Counted from the stretch's first letter, positions 10,699-19,613 are shown. The stretch is 64,000 nucleotides of DNA from CAISIP01 sp965278985 (GCA_965278985.1 OZ257131.1:1116001-1180000); one strand, 5' to 3'. Numbers and translations are program-made. The notes: generated from the letters alone by a model not told the origin.

Positions 10699-11442
10699 TC
10701 AGGCGCCGGCCGCGCCGCGCTGCACGCGGATGTTGTTCTGCAGGCTGAAGCGGCTGCCCGGATACACGCCCACGCTCACCTGCACCAGCCGTGCCTGGTC
10801 GTCGACGTAGCTGCGCACGATCTGCAGCGCGCTCAGTTCCTGCGCGCCGGCCTTGAGGCGCTTGCGCGTGGCCTCGTCCATGAGCACGGCGTCGATGCGC
10901 TGGCGGATTTCGGCCAGCCGCACGCCGTAGGTTTCCTCCACCAGCGTGAAGACGGGCTGGGCGCTGGCCTGGATGCGCGGCACCACGGCCGCGTATTCCG
11001 GCCGCAGGTAGACCGCGATGAAACCGATGGCCTGCGTGCCCGGCCCGGCGTCGCGCAGCACCTGCAGCTTGCGCCATGCCTGGCCCACGGTGCAGCCCAG
11101 TTGCGCCGCCAGGGCCGCATCACACACCACCTCGGAAGAGGACAACACCCGCATGCGCGTGGCCTGTGCGAAACCCAGCAGGTCGTCGATGGAGGGGCTC
11201 ACGTGCACGAAACGCGGTGCCTGTTCGGCGCTGCGCACACGGGTGCCCTTGCCCTGCTGCGAACTCACGACACCCAGCTCGCGCAATTCGCGCAATGCCT
11301 GCCGCACGGTGTGGCGGCTCACGCCGAAGCGCTCCTGCAACACGGCTTCGGTGGGCAGGTCGGCACCCACGGCGTAGCGGCCCGAGCGGATGTCGGCCAG
11401 CAGGGCCTGGGCCATCGCGGCATACCGCGTAGCGGGCCGCAT
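10699..11442 (-). CDS. GntR-family transcriptional regulator (HutC/UTRA type)
   Basis: The 247-residue protein has an N-terminal winged helix-turn-helix (LPTEAVLQERFGVSRHTVRQ, residues about 25-50) and a C-terminal UTRA ligand-binding domain. HutC-type regulators repress a neighbouring catabolic operon and are released by a pathway metabolite. ATG at 11442 gives the usual short lead before the helix-turn-helix; an in-frame start at 11529 would add 29 atypical residues. It is transcribed divergently from the Bug receptor-AtuA-DUF4387 operon. A palindrome matching a GntR operator lies between them. Confidence 0.9.
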   Translation of the reverse strand: MRPATRYAAMAQALLADIRSGRYAVGADLPTEAVLQERFGVSRHTVRQALRELRELGVVSSQQGKGTRVRSAEQAPRFVHVSPSIDDLLGFAQATRMRVLSSSEVVCDAALAAQLGCTVGQAWRKLQVLRDAGPGTQAIGFIAVYLRPEYAAVVPRIQASAQPVFTLVEETYGVRLAEIRQRIDAVLMDEATRKRLKAGAQELSALQIVRSYVDDQARLVQVSVGVYPGSRFSLQNNIRVQRGAAGA

Positions 11443-11513
11443 GGGGGAGGGCAGGGTGGAAGCAGTCAAGGGCAACGGCGCGAAAGGGCTGCATCGTAGC
11501 GCCACGCAGGGGG

Positions 11514-11542
11514 TTGACCGTTTGCACACAGTGGTTTATTGT
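11514..11542 (+). promoter_or_regulatory. Sigma-70 promoter of the Bug-AtuA-DUF4387 operon
   Basis: A -35 box TTGACC (11514-11519) and a -10 box TATTGT (11537-11542) are separated by exactly 17 bases, matching the consensus at 5/6 and 4/6 positions. It lies about 43 bases before the start codon of the Bug receptor gene, with the operator palindrome just after the -10 box. Confidence 0.6.
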
Positions 11543-11546
11543 CCGG

Positions 11547-11558
11547 TTGTACGTACAA
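11547..11558. promoter_or_regulatory. GntR/HutC operator palindrome
   Basis: TTGTACGTACAA is a perfect 12-base palindrome of the GT-N-AC type bound by HutC-subfamily GntR proteins. It lies a few bases downstream of the predicted -10 box, around the transcription start, where repressor binding would block initiation. The divergent GntR gene is the obvious partner. Confidence 0.65.
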
Positions 11559-11584
11559 GTTGAAGCCAAATAGGAGACCCTTCC

Positions 11585-12583
11585 ATGCTGCCCCTCCCTC
11601 CGCCGCTGTCACGTCGCCAGCTGCACCGCCTGGCGCTTGCCAGTGCTTTCGCTCCCGCGAGCCGCCATGCCCTGGCCCAGGACAATTTCCCCGCCCGACC
11701 CATCAAGGTGCTGGTGACCTTCGCCCCCGGCACGGGCGGGGACCTGGTCGCACGCATCGTCACCACCGCGATGGGGCCGATCCTGGGCCAGCCGCTGGTG
11801 GTGGACAACCGCCCGGGCGCGGGTGGCGCGCTGGGCACGGACCAGGGCCTCAAGGCACCGGCGGACGGCTACACGCTGACGCTGGGCACCACCAGCACGC
11901 TGATCACCACGCCCGCGCTGAACCCCAACGTGAAGTACCACGCCGAGCGCGACTTCGCGCCCGTGGGCGGCATGGCGCGCACGGCCTTCCTGGTGGTCAC
12001 GGCCAACACGCCCGAGGCGCCCAGGACCCTGCAGGAGCTGATGGCGCGGCTCAAGGACAAAGGCGGCTCCTTCGGATCGGCGGGCCTGGGCACCATCACG
12101 CACCTGGCCTCGGAATTCCTGCTCAAGCGCGCGGGGGTGTCCGCCACGCACGTGCCTTACAAGGGCAGCGCCCAGTCGCTGACCGACGTGGCCTCGGGGC
12201 AGCTGCAGTTCGCCACCGACACGGTGGTGGCGGCCTTGCCGCTGGTGCGCGGTGGCCGGTTGCGGGTGCTGGGCGTGACCTCGGCCGAGCGGCTGCCGGC
12301 GCTGCCAACGGCGCCCACCGTGGCCGAGAGCGGTTTCCCGGGCGTGAACCTCACGGCCTGGTGGGGCCTGATGGCGCCCGCGGCCACGCCGCCCGAGGTG
12401 TTGCGCAAATTGTCGGATGCGACCCTCAAGGCTCTTGGCACACCCGAGGTGAAGACACAACTCGCGGCGCAGGAGCTGGAACCCTTCCCGCTGGCCGGCC
12501 CCGCCTTCGGCAACCTGCTGCGCGAAGAGCTGCCGGTGTGGACGCAGTTCGTGCAGCAGCTGGGCCTGCGGGTGGAGTCGTGA
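11585..12583 (+). CDS. Bug/TctC-family tripartite tricarboxylate transporter substrate-binding protein
   Basis: The 332-residue periplasmic protein has an N-terminal twin-arginine-like leader (SRRQLHRLALASAFAPASRHALAQ). It also shows the family motifs: FPARPIKVLVTFAPGTGGD, the VDNRPGAGG loop, ADGYTL and the VPYKG loop that holds the carboxylate of the ligand. RBS AGGAG lies 8-9 bases upstream. No TctA/TctB membrane genes are nearby, as is usual for the expanded Bug family in Burkholderiales. The ligand is presumably the substrate of the AtuA/DUF4387 proteins encoded downstream. Confidence 0.93.
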   Translation: MLPLPPPLSRRQLHRLALASAFAPASRHALAQDNFPARPIKVLVTFAPGTGGDLVARIVTTAMGPILGQPLVVDNRPGAGGALGTDQGLKAPADGYTLTLGTTSTLITTPALNPNVKYHAERDFAPVGGMARTAFLVVTANTPEAPRTLQELMARLKDKGGSFGSAGLGTITHLASEFLLKRAGVSATHVPYKGSAQSLTDVASGQLQFATDTVVAALPLVRGGRLRVLGVTSAERLPALPTAPTVAESGFPGVNLTAWWGLMAPAATPPEVLRKLSDATLKALGTPEVKTQLAAQELEPFPLAGPAFGNLLREELPVWTQFVQQLGLRVES

Positions 12584-12587
12584 GGCC

Positions 12588-13955
12588 ATGGCGATGGACG
12601 AACTGAAGATCGTCGCGGTCAACGGCTGCATGGGTTATGGCTACGCCTTCGACAGCCTGGCCCGCGGCGCGGCGCTCCAGCCCGACATCATCGGCGGCGA
12701 TGCGGGCTCGACGGACGCCGGTCCGTACTACCTCGGCAGCGGCACCTCGATGGTCAAGCGCGAGCAGGTCCAGCGCGACCTGGGCTTCGCGCTGGCGCAG
12801 GCACGGGCCTGCGGCGCGCCGCTGGTGATCGGCTCGGCGGGGCTGGCCGGCGGCGAGCCGAACCTGCAGTGGATGCGCGAGATCCTGGTGGAAAGTGCCC
12901 GCGAGCAGGGCTTGAACTTCCGGCTGGCCACCATCCATGCGGAGATCCCGGCGCCGGTGGTGTTGTCGGCGCTGCGCGGCGGCGGCATCACCGCGATGCC
13001 CTCGGTGCCGCCCCTCACCGAAGCGCAGGTCACGGGCAGCCGGCGCATCGTGGGCCAGATGGGCACCGAGCGCTTCGCGCGTGCACTGGCGGACGGCGCC
13101 GACGTGGTGCTCGCCGGCCGCGCCTGCGACACCGCGATCTACGCGGCACTGCCCATCGCGCGCGGATTCGATCCCGGCCTGGCACTGCACCTGGCCAAGA
13201 TCATGGAGTGTGGTGCGCAATGCGCCGTGCCGCTGGCGCCCAACGACAGCCTGCTGGGCATCCTGCGCCGTGACCATTTCCTGGTGCGGCCCTTGTCGCC
13301 GGAGCGCGTCTGCACGCCGGAGTCGGTGGCGGCCCACACCCTGTACGAACAGGGCGATCCGCTGACCCTGCACGAACCCGAAGGCACGGTGGACTTGCGG
13401 GAAGCGCAGTTCGAGCAGCTGGACGCGCAGACCGTGCGGGTCAGCGGCGCGCGCTTCACGCCGACCCCGGCGCTGCACATCAAGCTCGAAGGTGCGCGCT
13501 CCATCGGATTCCGGGCCTTCGTGCTGGCGGGTATCCGCGACGAAGCAGTGATCGCGAACCTGGACACCGTCCTGAACCAGGTGCGTGCCGCTGTGCGCCG
13601 CAACCTGCGCGCGGACATCCGGGACGAAGCCTACCGGCTGGATTTCCGCGTCTACGGCCGCGATGCCGTACTGGGCGCGCGCGAGCCCCGCAGGCACCAG
13701 CCCGGCCACGAGGTGGGTGTGCTGATCGAGGTGGTGGCGCAAACGCAGGACCTCGCCAGCTATGTGCTGTCACTGGCGCGTTCGTCGATGCTGCATTGCC
13801 CGTTCCCTGGACGCAAGACCACAGCCGGCAACCTGGCCTTCCCGTTTTCGCCCTCGGACACCGCCGGTGGCGAGGTCTTCGAGTTCAGCGTCTACCACCT
13901 GATGCGCTGCGAAGACCAGGCCAGCCTGTTTCCCATCGAGATGGAGCAGATCTGA
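12588..13955 (+). CDS. AtuA/DUF1446-family acyclic terpene utilisation-type protein
   Basis: The 455-residue protein carries the conserved features of the AtuA family (DUF1446): GDAGSTDAGPYYLGSG, GSAGLAGGEPNL and an ADVVLAGRACDTAIYAALP region. AtuA was named from citronellol/geraniol catabolism in Pseudomonas, but its reaction is unknown and most homologues occur outside terpene clusters, often with DUF4387 as here. The gene starts four bases after the Bug receptor stop and its stop overlaps the next start (TGATG), so the three genes form one operon. No terpene-specific acyl-CoA carboxylase is present, so the terpene name should not be taken literally. Confidence 0.85.
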   Translation: MAMDELKIVAVNGCMGYGYAFDSLARGAALQPDIIGGDAGSTDAGPYYLGSGTSMVKREQVQRDLGFALAQARACGAPLVIGSAGLAGGEPNLQWMREILVESAREQGLNFRLATIHAEIPAPVVLSALRGGGITAMPSVPPLTEAQVTGSRRIVGQMGTERFARALADGADVVLAGRACDTAIYAALPIARGFDPGLALHLAKIMECGAQCAVPLAPNDSLLGILRRDHFLVRPLSPERVCTPESVAAHTLYEQGDPLTLHEPEGTVDLREAQFEQLDAQTVRVSGARFTPTPALHIKLEGARSIGFRAFVLAGIRDEAVIANLDTVLNQVRAAVRRNLRADIRDEAYRLDFRVYGRDAVLGAREPRRHQPGHEVGVLIEVVAQTQDLASYVLSLARSSMLHCPFPGRKTTAGNLAFPFSPSDTAGGEVFEFSVYHLMRCEDQASLFPIEMEQI

Positions 13956-14272
13956 TGCCGCGACTCTATGAACTGGCCGATGTGGTGCGCAGCAAGAACG
14001 CCGGGCCCTTTCAGATCACCATCGACCTGATGTTCGGCGACCTGGAGCGCTACCGGCGCGTGCGCGATGCCGGCCTGCTGGTGCCCGACGTGGTGGGGCC
14101 GCTGTACGGCGTGCCGCCGGCCGAGGTGGCCGTGATCGCCTTCGAACGCGTGCGGGCGATCAAGGTCACGGTGCGCCGCACCATGGGCAGCCACGGCAGC
14201 GGTTCGGCTTTCGACCAGGATGTGTACGGTGCACAACAGCACGGGCCGCTGGCGGAGCTGTTGATCCCCTGA
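13955..14272 (+). CDS. DUF4387 domain-containing protein
   Basis: This 105-residue protein matches the DUF4387 family (VVRSKNAGPFQITIDLMF, DQDVYGAQQHGPL). Family members are found beside or fused to AtuA/DUF1446 proteins and probably form part of the same enzyme or complex. The ATG overlaps the atuA-like stop codon, showing translational coupling. I know of no assigned reaction. It is the last gene of the GntR-controlled operon and faces the sixA gene tail to tail. Confidence 0.85.
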   Translation: MPRLYELADVVRSKNAGPFQITIDLMFGDLERYRRVRDAGLLVPDVVGPLYGVPPAEVAVIAFERVRAIKVTVRRTMGSHGSGSAFDQDVYGAQQHGPLAELLIP

Positions 14273-14284
14273 GCGTCCGGGGCC

Positions 14285-14746
14285 CTACACCGTATCGGGT
14301 GACTGCACTGCCGCCACCACGGATTGCTGGTGGCCATCACGCTCCCGGGTGCGCAGCCACCACACGGCGCCCTTGCGCACGGGGCAGGTGGGCTGCTGCA
14401 GCTGCAGAAGCTCGGCGATGGCTTCGCCCAGAACCGGCTGGTGGCCCACCAGCAGCACGGCATGCTTGGAGGCTGGCCACTGCGCCAGCTCCAGCAGGGC
14501 GGGCACGCCGGCATCGGGCGCGAGTTCGGCGCGCAGCTTGTACTTGCGGCCCAGCGCCATCACGGTCTGCTCGCAGCGCCGCGCCGGGCTGCTGAAGATG
14601 CGCGTGCCTTCGGGCAGCTGGCGGTCCAGCCAGCTGGCCATGCGCGCGGCCTGCTTCACGCCGCGCGGCGTCAGCACGCGGGCCAGGTCGTCGATGCCTT
14701 CGGGCGCTTCTTCGGCATCGGCGTGCCGCCACAGGATGAGGTCCAT
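14285..14746 (-). CDS. sixA: Phosphohistidine phosphatase SixA
   Basis: The 153-residue protein starts MDLILWRHADAEE, with the RHG/RHA catalytic motif of the histidine phosphatase superfamily at residues 7-8. SSPARRCEQTVMAL and a second His in LLVGHQPVLGE follow. SixA removes phosphate from histidines of signalling proteins such as HPt domains or NPr. ATG at 14746 puts the motif at the normal position; a longer reading to 14803 has no support. It follows ppk1 by ten bases, so both are probably co-transcribed. Confidence 0.9.
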   Translation of the reverse strand: MDLILWRHADAEEAPEGIDDLARVLTPRGVKQAARMASWLDRQLPEGTRIFSSPARRCEQTVMALGRKYKLRAELAPDAGVPALLELAQWPASKHAVLLVGHQPVLGEAIAELLQLQQPTCPVRKGAVWWLRTRERDGHQQSVVAAVQSPDTV

Positions 14747-14756
14747 GGTGTTCGGG

Positions 14757-16841
14757 TCAGGTAGATGACGGTAGGTGGGGTGCATAACGCGCCACGAGCG
14801 CACTTTGCGCGGCCGGGGCAGTGGGTTCCAGTGCGCGGGGACTGCGTTGGTAGTGGCCGCTGCTGTCCTGTTGCCAGGCGTCCCGCTCGTCCAGCAGGTA
14901 GGCGACCAGGCATTCGTCGATGATGCGCTGGCGCAGCAGCGGGTCGTGGATGGGCCAGGCCAGTTCCACGCGGCGCAGCATGTTGCGGTTCATCCAGTCG
15001 GCGCTGGAGAGGTAGAGCACCTCGTCGTCGCCGTTGCGGAAGTAGAAGACGCGCGTGTGTTCGAGGAAGCGGCCGATCACCGAGCGCACGCGGATGTTGT
15101 CGCTGACGCCGGGCACCTGCGGCGGCAGCACGCAGGCGCCGCGCACGATCAGGTCGATGCGCACCCCGCACTGGCCCGCATGCACCAGCGCGTGGATGAG
15201 GCTGTCGTCCGTGAGGGCGTTCACCTTGACGACGATGCGTGTGTCGGCGCCGGCGCGGGCCGCCGCTGCCAGCACGCCGATCTTCTCCAGCATCGTGCGG
15301 TGCAGGTGGAAAGGGGCCATCAGCAGGTGCTGCAGCTTCGGCAGCCGGCTCTGGCTGGCCAGGTGCAGGAACACATGCTCGATGTCGGAGGTGAACTCCG
15401 CCGACGCGGTGAGCATGCCGAGGTCGGTGTACAGGCGGGCGGTGCGCTCGTTGTAGTTGCCGGTGGACAGGTGGGCGTAGCGCACCAGGCGACCGCGTTC
15501 GCGGCGCGTCACCAGCATCATCTTGGCGTGGGTCTTGAGGCCCACTACGCCATAGACCACCTGCGCGCCGATGGATTCGAGCTTCTCGGCCCAGTTGATG
15601 TTGGCCTCCTCGTCGAAGCGGGCCTTGAGCTCCACCACGGCCATGACCTCCTTGCCCCGGCGCACGGCCTCGCGCAGCAGCTCGATGATTTCCGAATCGG
15701 CGCCGGTGCGGTAGATGGTCTGCTTGATCGCCAGCACCTGCGGGTCGTGGACCGCCTCGCGCAGGAAATCCAGCACCGCGCCGAAGGTCTCGAAGGGGTG
15801 GTGCAGCAACACATCGCCGCGCCGCAGTTGGTCGAAGATCGACAGCCCGGGCTGCAGCTGCACGGGCTGGCTCGGCGTGTGGGGGGGGAACAGCAGCGCC
15901 GGCGCGTCCATCAGCGCGATCAGCTGCTGCAGCCGCACCAGGTTCACCGGACCATGCACGCGGTACAGCGAGGCCGTGGGCAGGTCGAACTGCTGCAGCA
16001 GGAAATTGGCCAGGTATTCCGAGCAACCCGCGGACACCTCGAGCCGCACCGCCTCGCCGAAATGGCGCTGCTGCAGGCCCAGGCGCAGGGCGGTGCGCAG
16101 GTTGCGCACCTCCACCTCGTCGATGGCCAGGTCGGAATGGCGGGTCACGCGGAACTGCGAGAACTGGCTCACGTCGCGGCCGGGGAACAGCTCGTGCAGG
16201 TGGGCGCGGATCACGCTGGACAGCGACACGAACAGCGCCTTGCCGCCGCTGACCTTGGCCGGCATGCGGATCACGCGCGGCAACACGCGCGGCACCTTGA
16301 CGATGGCGATCTCGTTCTCGCGGCCGAAAGCGTCCTTGCCGCCCAGCCGCACGATGAAGTTCAGCGACTTGTTGGCGACCTGTGGGAAAGGATGCGCCGG
16401 GTCCAGCCCCACAGGGACCAGCAGCGGCCGCACCTCGGCCTCGAAGTACTCACGCGTCCAGCGCTTCTGCGCGGGCGTGCGGTCTCCGTGCGACGCGATC
16501 GCGATGCCCTCCCGGGCCAGGGCCGGTGTCAGCTGGTCGTTGTAGATGCCGTACTGGGTCTGCACCAGGCGCCGCGCGGCCTCGGAGATGGCTTCGAATT
16601 CCTGCGGACCGGTGGGGGCGGACGGGTGGTGCGCCACGCGCCGGTTCTGCAGGTGGGGCGCCATGCGCACCTCGAAGAATTCGTCGAGGTTGGAAGACAC
16701 GATGCACAGGTAGCGCAGGCGTTCCAGCAAGGGCACGTCTTCGCGCTGCGCCCAGTCGAGCACGCGCTCGTTGAAAGCGAGGATGCTGTGGTCGCGGTCC
16801 AGCAGGGGTGTCGTCGTGGAAGGGCTGGAGGACGTGGTCAT
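14757..16841 (-). CDS. ppk1: Polyphosphate kinase 1
   Basis: The 694-residue enzyme makes inorganic polyphosphate from ATP at the inner membrane. It has the PPK1 N-terminal helical domain (ILAFNERVLDWAQ, NLDEFFEVRM), the middle domain and two PLD-like C-terminal domains. The autophosphorylated His lies in YAHLSTGNYNERTARLYTD. Length matches the family. The start MTTSSSPSTTTPLLDRDHS is a normal disordered leader. sixA follows directly. In many proteobacteria ppk lies near pho or ppx genes; here those are absent, though the next gene cluster includes membrane-lipid functions. Confidence 0.96.
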   Translation of the reverse strand: MTTSSSPSTTTPLLDRDHSILAFNERVLDWAQREDVPLLERLRYLCIVSSNLDEFFEVRMAPHLQNRRVAHHPSAPTGPQEFEAISEAARRLVQTQYGIYNDQLTPALAREGIAIASHGDRTPAQKRWTREYFEAEVRPLLVPVGLDPAHPFPQVANKSLNFIVRLGGKDAFGRENEIAIVKVPRVLPRVIRMPAKVSGGKALFVSLSSVIRAHLHELFPGRDVSQFSQFRVTRHSDLAIDEVEVRNLRTALRLGLQQRHFGEAVRLEVSAGCSEYLANFLLQQFDLPTASLYRVHGPVNLVRLQQLIALMDAPALLFPPHTPSQPVQLQPGLSIFDQLRRGDVLLHHPFETFGAVLDFLREAVHDPQVLAIKQTIYRTGADSEIIELLREAVRRGKEVMAVVELKARFDEEANINWAEKLESIGAQVVYGVVGLKTHAKMMLVTRRERGRLVRYAHLSTGNYNERTARLYTDLGMLTASAEFTSDIEHVFLHLASQSRLPKLQHLLMAPFHLHRTMLEKIGVLAAAARAGADTRIVVKVNALTDDSLIHALVHAGQCGVRIDLIVRGACVLPPQVPGVSDNIRVRSVIGRFLEHTRVFYFRNGDDEVLYLSSADWMNRNMLRRVELAWPIHDPLLRQRIIDECLVAYLLDERDAWQQDSSGHYQRSPRALEPTAPAAQSALVARYAPHLPSST

Positions 16842-16954
16842 GCAAGACGCCTTATGGATGGCGTGGATGCCGGCGAGTATTCAACAGTTCCATGACGAAA
16901 CGGTGACAGTTCCGCGAAAACCCGTTGTCAGATATGCGTCGCCCTGCGCGCGGC

Positions 16955-17866
16955 TCAGGCGGCGACGCGCACCCGCTGGGGAATGGCATGGTCGCGTTCC
17001 GCGGGCGCCCAGTGCACGAGTTCGAGCCGGCCATCGTGGTGTTCCACCAGCGCCGTGCGCGACTCCACCCAGTCGCCGTCGTTGCAGTACAGCGTGCCCT
17101 CGATCATGCGCATCTCGGCGCGGTGGATGTGGCCGCAGACCACGCCGTCGTGGCCGCGTTGCCGCGCCTCGCGGGCCACGGCGTCCTCGAAGTCCATCAC
17201 GTAGTTGACCGCTTTCTTGACCTTGTGCTTGAGGTAGGCCGACAGTGACCAGTAGGGCAGGCCCAGGCGGCTGCGCAGGCGGTTGAGGTGGCGGTTCAGG
17301 CGCAGCGTGAACTCATAGAGGTTGTCGCCCACGATGGCCAGCCAGCGCGCGCACTGCACCACGCCGTCGAAGGCGTCGCCATGGATGATCCACAGGCGCC
17401 GGCCATCGGCGGTGGTGTGCACGGCCTCGTTCTGCAGCTCGATGCCGCCGAAGTGCTGGCCGGCGAACTGGCGCGCGAACTCGTCGTGGTTGCCCGGGAT
17501 GAACACCACGCGGCAGCCCTTGCGCGCGCGGCGCAACAGCTTCTGCACCACGTCGTTGTGCGACTGCGGCCAGTACCACTTGCGGCGCAACTGCCAGCCG
17601 TCCACGATGTCGCCCACCAGGTACAGGTAGTCGCTGGGGTGGGACTTCAGGAAGTCCAGCAGCGCATGCGACTGGCAGCCCGGCGTGCCCAGGTGCAGGT
17701 CGGAGATGAAGACGGCACGGTAGCCGCGCCGTGCCGCGCCCTCCGCATGGCCGGCGTGGGCGTCGTCGTCCTCCTCGTCGCCATCCTGTGGCTGCAGCGC
17801 CGCCGCGGCGTCCAGGGTGGCGCGCCAGCGCTGGTAGCTGTCCAGGTGCGAGGGGGTGTCCGGCAT
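16955..17866 (-). CDS. UDP-2,3-diacylglucosamine diphosphatase-like metallophosphoesterase
   Basis: The 303-residue protein has the calcineurin-like phosphoesterase metal motifs: FISDLHLG, LVGDIVDGW, FIPGNHDE, IIHGDAFDG and CGHIHRAEM. The pattern resembles LpxH/YbbF-type enzymes, which cut UDP-diacylglucosamine during lipid A synthesis, but this longer subfamily is usually a second, non-LpxH paralogue. An acidic stretch (GDEEDDD) precedes the domain. Its ATG overlaps the stop of the acyltransferase gene (ATGA). A joint role in modifying a membrane lipid or its precursor is inferred from that coupling only. Confidence 0.85.
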   Translation of the reverse strand: MPDTPSHLDSYQRWRATLDAAAALQPQDGDEEDDDAHAGHAEGAARRGYRAVFISDLHLGTPGCQSHALLDFLKSHPSDYLYLVGDIVDGWQLRRKWYWPQSHNDVVQKLLRRARKGCRVVFIPGNHDEFARQFAGQHFGGIELQNEAVHTTADGRRLWIIHGDAFDGVVQCARWLAIVGDNLYEFTLRLNRHLNRLRSRLGLPYWSLSAYLKHKVKKAVNYVMDFEDAVAREARQRGHDGVVCGHIHRAEMRMIEGTLYCNDGDWVESRTALVEHHDGRLELVHWAPAERDHAIPQRVRVAA

Positions 17867-18738
17867 CAGGCCTCCTGAAGGAAGTGCTTGCGGTAGCGCG
17901 TGGGAAGGTCCTGCAGGCAGATGAGCATCGGCAGGTCGGCGGTGTTGAATTCCGGGTCCCATGCGGGGGCGCCCAGCACCTTGGCGCCCATGCGCAGGTA
18001 GGCCTGGATCAGGGCGGGCGGCTGCACCGGCAGGTCCTTGCGCAGCGATTCCACCGGCAGAGGCAGGCGGGGCAGGGCGCGCAACGCCTCGGGGGCCAGG
18101 TGGCGCGCCGGCAGCTGGTGCCAGATGCTGGCAGCCGCATGGCCACCGAGCACCGTGCCCTGGCTGCTTTCGCAGTGCAGCGGGATGCTGGCGCAGCCGA
18201 TCATCGTGTCGAGCCCGTTGCGGGCCATGAACTCGCCCAGTGCCCCCCACAGCGCGAGGACCACGCCGCCCTGGCGGTAGTCGGCATGCACGCAGCTGCG
18301 GCCCAGCTCGACCATGCGCTCGCGCAGGTGGCGCAGCCGGCGCAGGTCGAATTCCGTGTCGGTGTAGGTGCAGCCCATGCGCGCGGCCTGGGCCGGCGTC
18401 AGCAGGCGGTAGGTGCCGACCACCTCGCCGCTGTCCGGATCGCGCACCAGCAGGTGCTCGCAGTAGTCGTCGAACAGGTCCACGTCGTGGCCAGGGACAC
18501 GCTCCACCAGCCGGGCGCCCATCTCACCCACGAAGACCGCGTGGCGCAGGCGCTGCGCTTCGCGCACCTCGTCGAGGTGGCGCGCCCAGCTGACGGAGAC
18601 ACGTGCAGGTACCCTCTGCGCTTGCGCAGGCGCATGCGGACCGTGCCGATGCCGCGCGGACGCGGTGGTCGCGGCGGGCGTGCCACCGTGCGCGGGATGG
18701 AAAAACTGCGGTAACTGCAGGACCTGTGAACTGCCCAT
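17866..18738 (-). CDS. OlsB-like GNAT-family N-acyltransferase (hemolysin-like)
   Basis: The 290-residue protein resembles Acetyltransf_5/OlsB-type enzymes, which acylate ornithine or other amino acids in aminolipid synthesis. The region RLRHAVFVGEMGARL, an FDDYCEHLLV strand, GTYRLL and ELGRSCVHADYRQGGVVLALW are typical. ATG at 18738 has a strong AAGGAG seven bases upstream; a longer frame to 18897 lacks this. Residues 1-50 are basic and His/Pro/Ala-rich, probably disordered. It overlaps the phosphoesterase gene by four bases. No OlsA partner is seen in the window, so ornithine lipid production is only a possibility. Confidence 0.8.
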   Translation of the reverse strand: MGSSQVLQLPQFFHPAHGGTPAATTASARHRHGPHAPAQAQRVPARVSVSWARHLDEVREAQRLRHAVFVGEMGARLVERVPGHDVDLFDDYCEHLLVRDPDSGEVVGTYRLLTPAQAARMGCTYTDTEFDLRRLRHLRERMVELGRSCVHADYRQGGVVLALWGALGEFMARNGLDTMIGCASIPLHCESSQGTVLGGHAAASIWHQLPARHLAPEALRALPRLPLPVESLRKDLPVQPPALIQAYLRMGAKVLGAPAWDPEFNTADLPMLICLQDLPTRYRKHFLQEA

Positions 18739-18863
18739 GCCGTGCTCCTTGTCGGTATGGCAGGGCAGTGTGCGCGCGCCAGGTGACGCAGATGTTGCAC
18801 CGGGATGGCGCTTCGGTGACGGTCGTGCGGCGAGGCGGGCGATCTCCACCACAATGCGCACCC

Positions 18864-19520
18864 ATGACGAATCCCATCCTCTCCCTGGCCGAAGCACGGG
18901 TGCTCGGCGTGCTCATCGAGAAGCAGCGCACCGTACCCGACACCTATCCGCTCACGCTGAACAGCCTGCTGGCGGGCTGCAACCAGAAGACCAGCCGCCA
19001 TCCGGTCATGGAGCTGTCCGATGCGCAGGTGCAGGAGGCGGTGGACACCCTGCGCCGGCAGAGCCTGATCACCGAGACCAGCGGAGGCCGCGCGCTGCGT
19101 TACGGCCACAACGCCGACGGCGTGTTGCGCGTGCCCTCGCAATCCCTGGCGCTGCTGGCGGTGCTGATGCTGCGCGGCCCGCAGACGCCGGGCGAGCTGC
19201 GCATCGCCAGCGAGCGCATGCACAACTTCGCCGACATCTCCTCGGTCGAGGCTTTCCTCGACGAGATGGCCGAGCGCGCGGCCGGCGCGCTGGTGGCGCG
19301 GCTGCCGCGCCTGCCCGGCGCGCGCGAAAGCCGATGGATGCACCTGCTGTCGGGCGACGCACCCCCGCCCGTGGCCGAGGCCGGCCCGTCCGCGGCCGAC
19401 CCCACCGGCGAGGTGCCAGCCCTGCGCGCGCAGGTGCAGCGGCTGGAGGCGCAGGTGGCCGCGCTGCAGGCCACGGTCGGGCGGTTGTGCGACGCGCTGG
19501 GGGTCGAGAAGGACGGGTGA
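18864..19520 (+). CDS. YceH family protein (DUF480)
   Basis: The 218-residue protein begins MTNPILSLAEARVLGVLIEK, a hallmark of YceH (DUF480), and continues with the tandem winged-helix signature TPDTYPLTLNSL-like, CNQKTSRHPVMELSD, then LRGPQTPGELRIASERM. A C-terminal coiled coil (about residues 180-212) follows. The fold suggests DNA or protein binding, but the function is not established. ATG at 18864 is chosen because the family motif starts at residue 1. The gene is divergent from the acyltransferase and convergent with the bactofilin gene, so it is monocistronic. Confidence 0.88.
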   Translation: MTNPILSLAEARVLGVLIEKQRTVPDTYPLTLNSLLAGCNQKTSRHPVMELSDAQVQEAVDTLRRQSLITETSGGRALRYGHNADGVLRVPSQSLALLAVLMLRGPQTPGELRIASERMHNFADISSVEAFLDEMAERAAGALVARLPRLPGARESRWMHLLSGDAPPPVAEAGPSAADPTGEVPALRAQVQRLEAQVAALQATVGRLCDALGVEKDG

Positions 19521-19560
19521 AGCAGCCCGTGCGCCTGTGGCAGCGCGCACACCGGCGACG

Positions 19561-19587
19561 AAAAAAAGGCGGCCTTGTGGCCGCCTT
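19561..19587 (-). terminator. Rho-independent terminator of the bactofilin gene
   Basis: The stem AAGGCGGCC/GGCCGCCTT (9 bp) with loop TTGT occupies 19566-19587. Read on the minus strand it is followed by a run of seven T (the A run at 19561-19567). It lies about 27 bases past the bactofilin stop and could also slow plus-strand transcription from the YceH gene. Confidence 0.85.
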
Positions 19588-19613
19588 GCATTCACCGCTG
19601 CGCGCGGAAGAGT

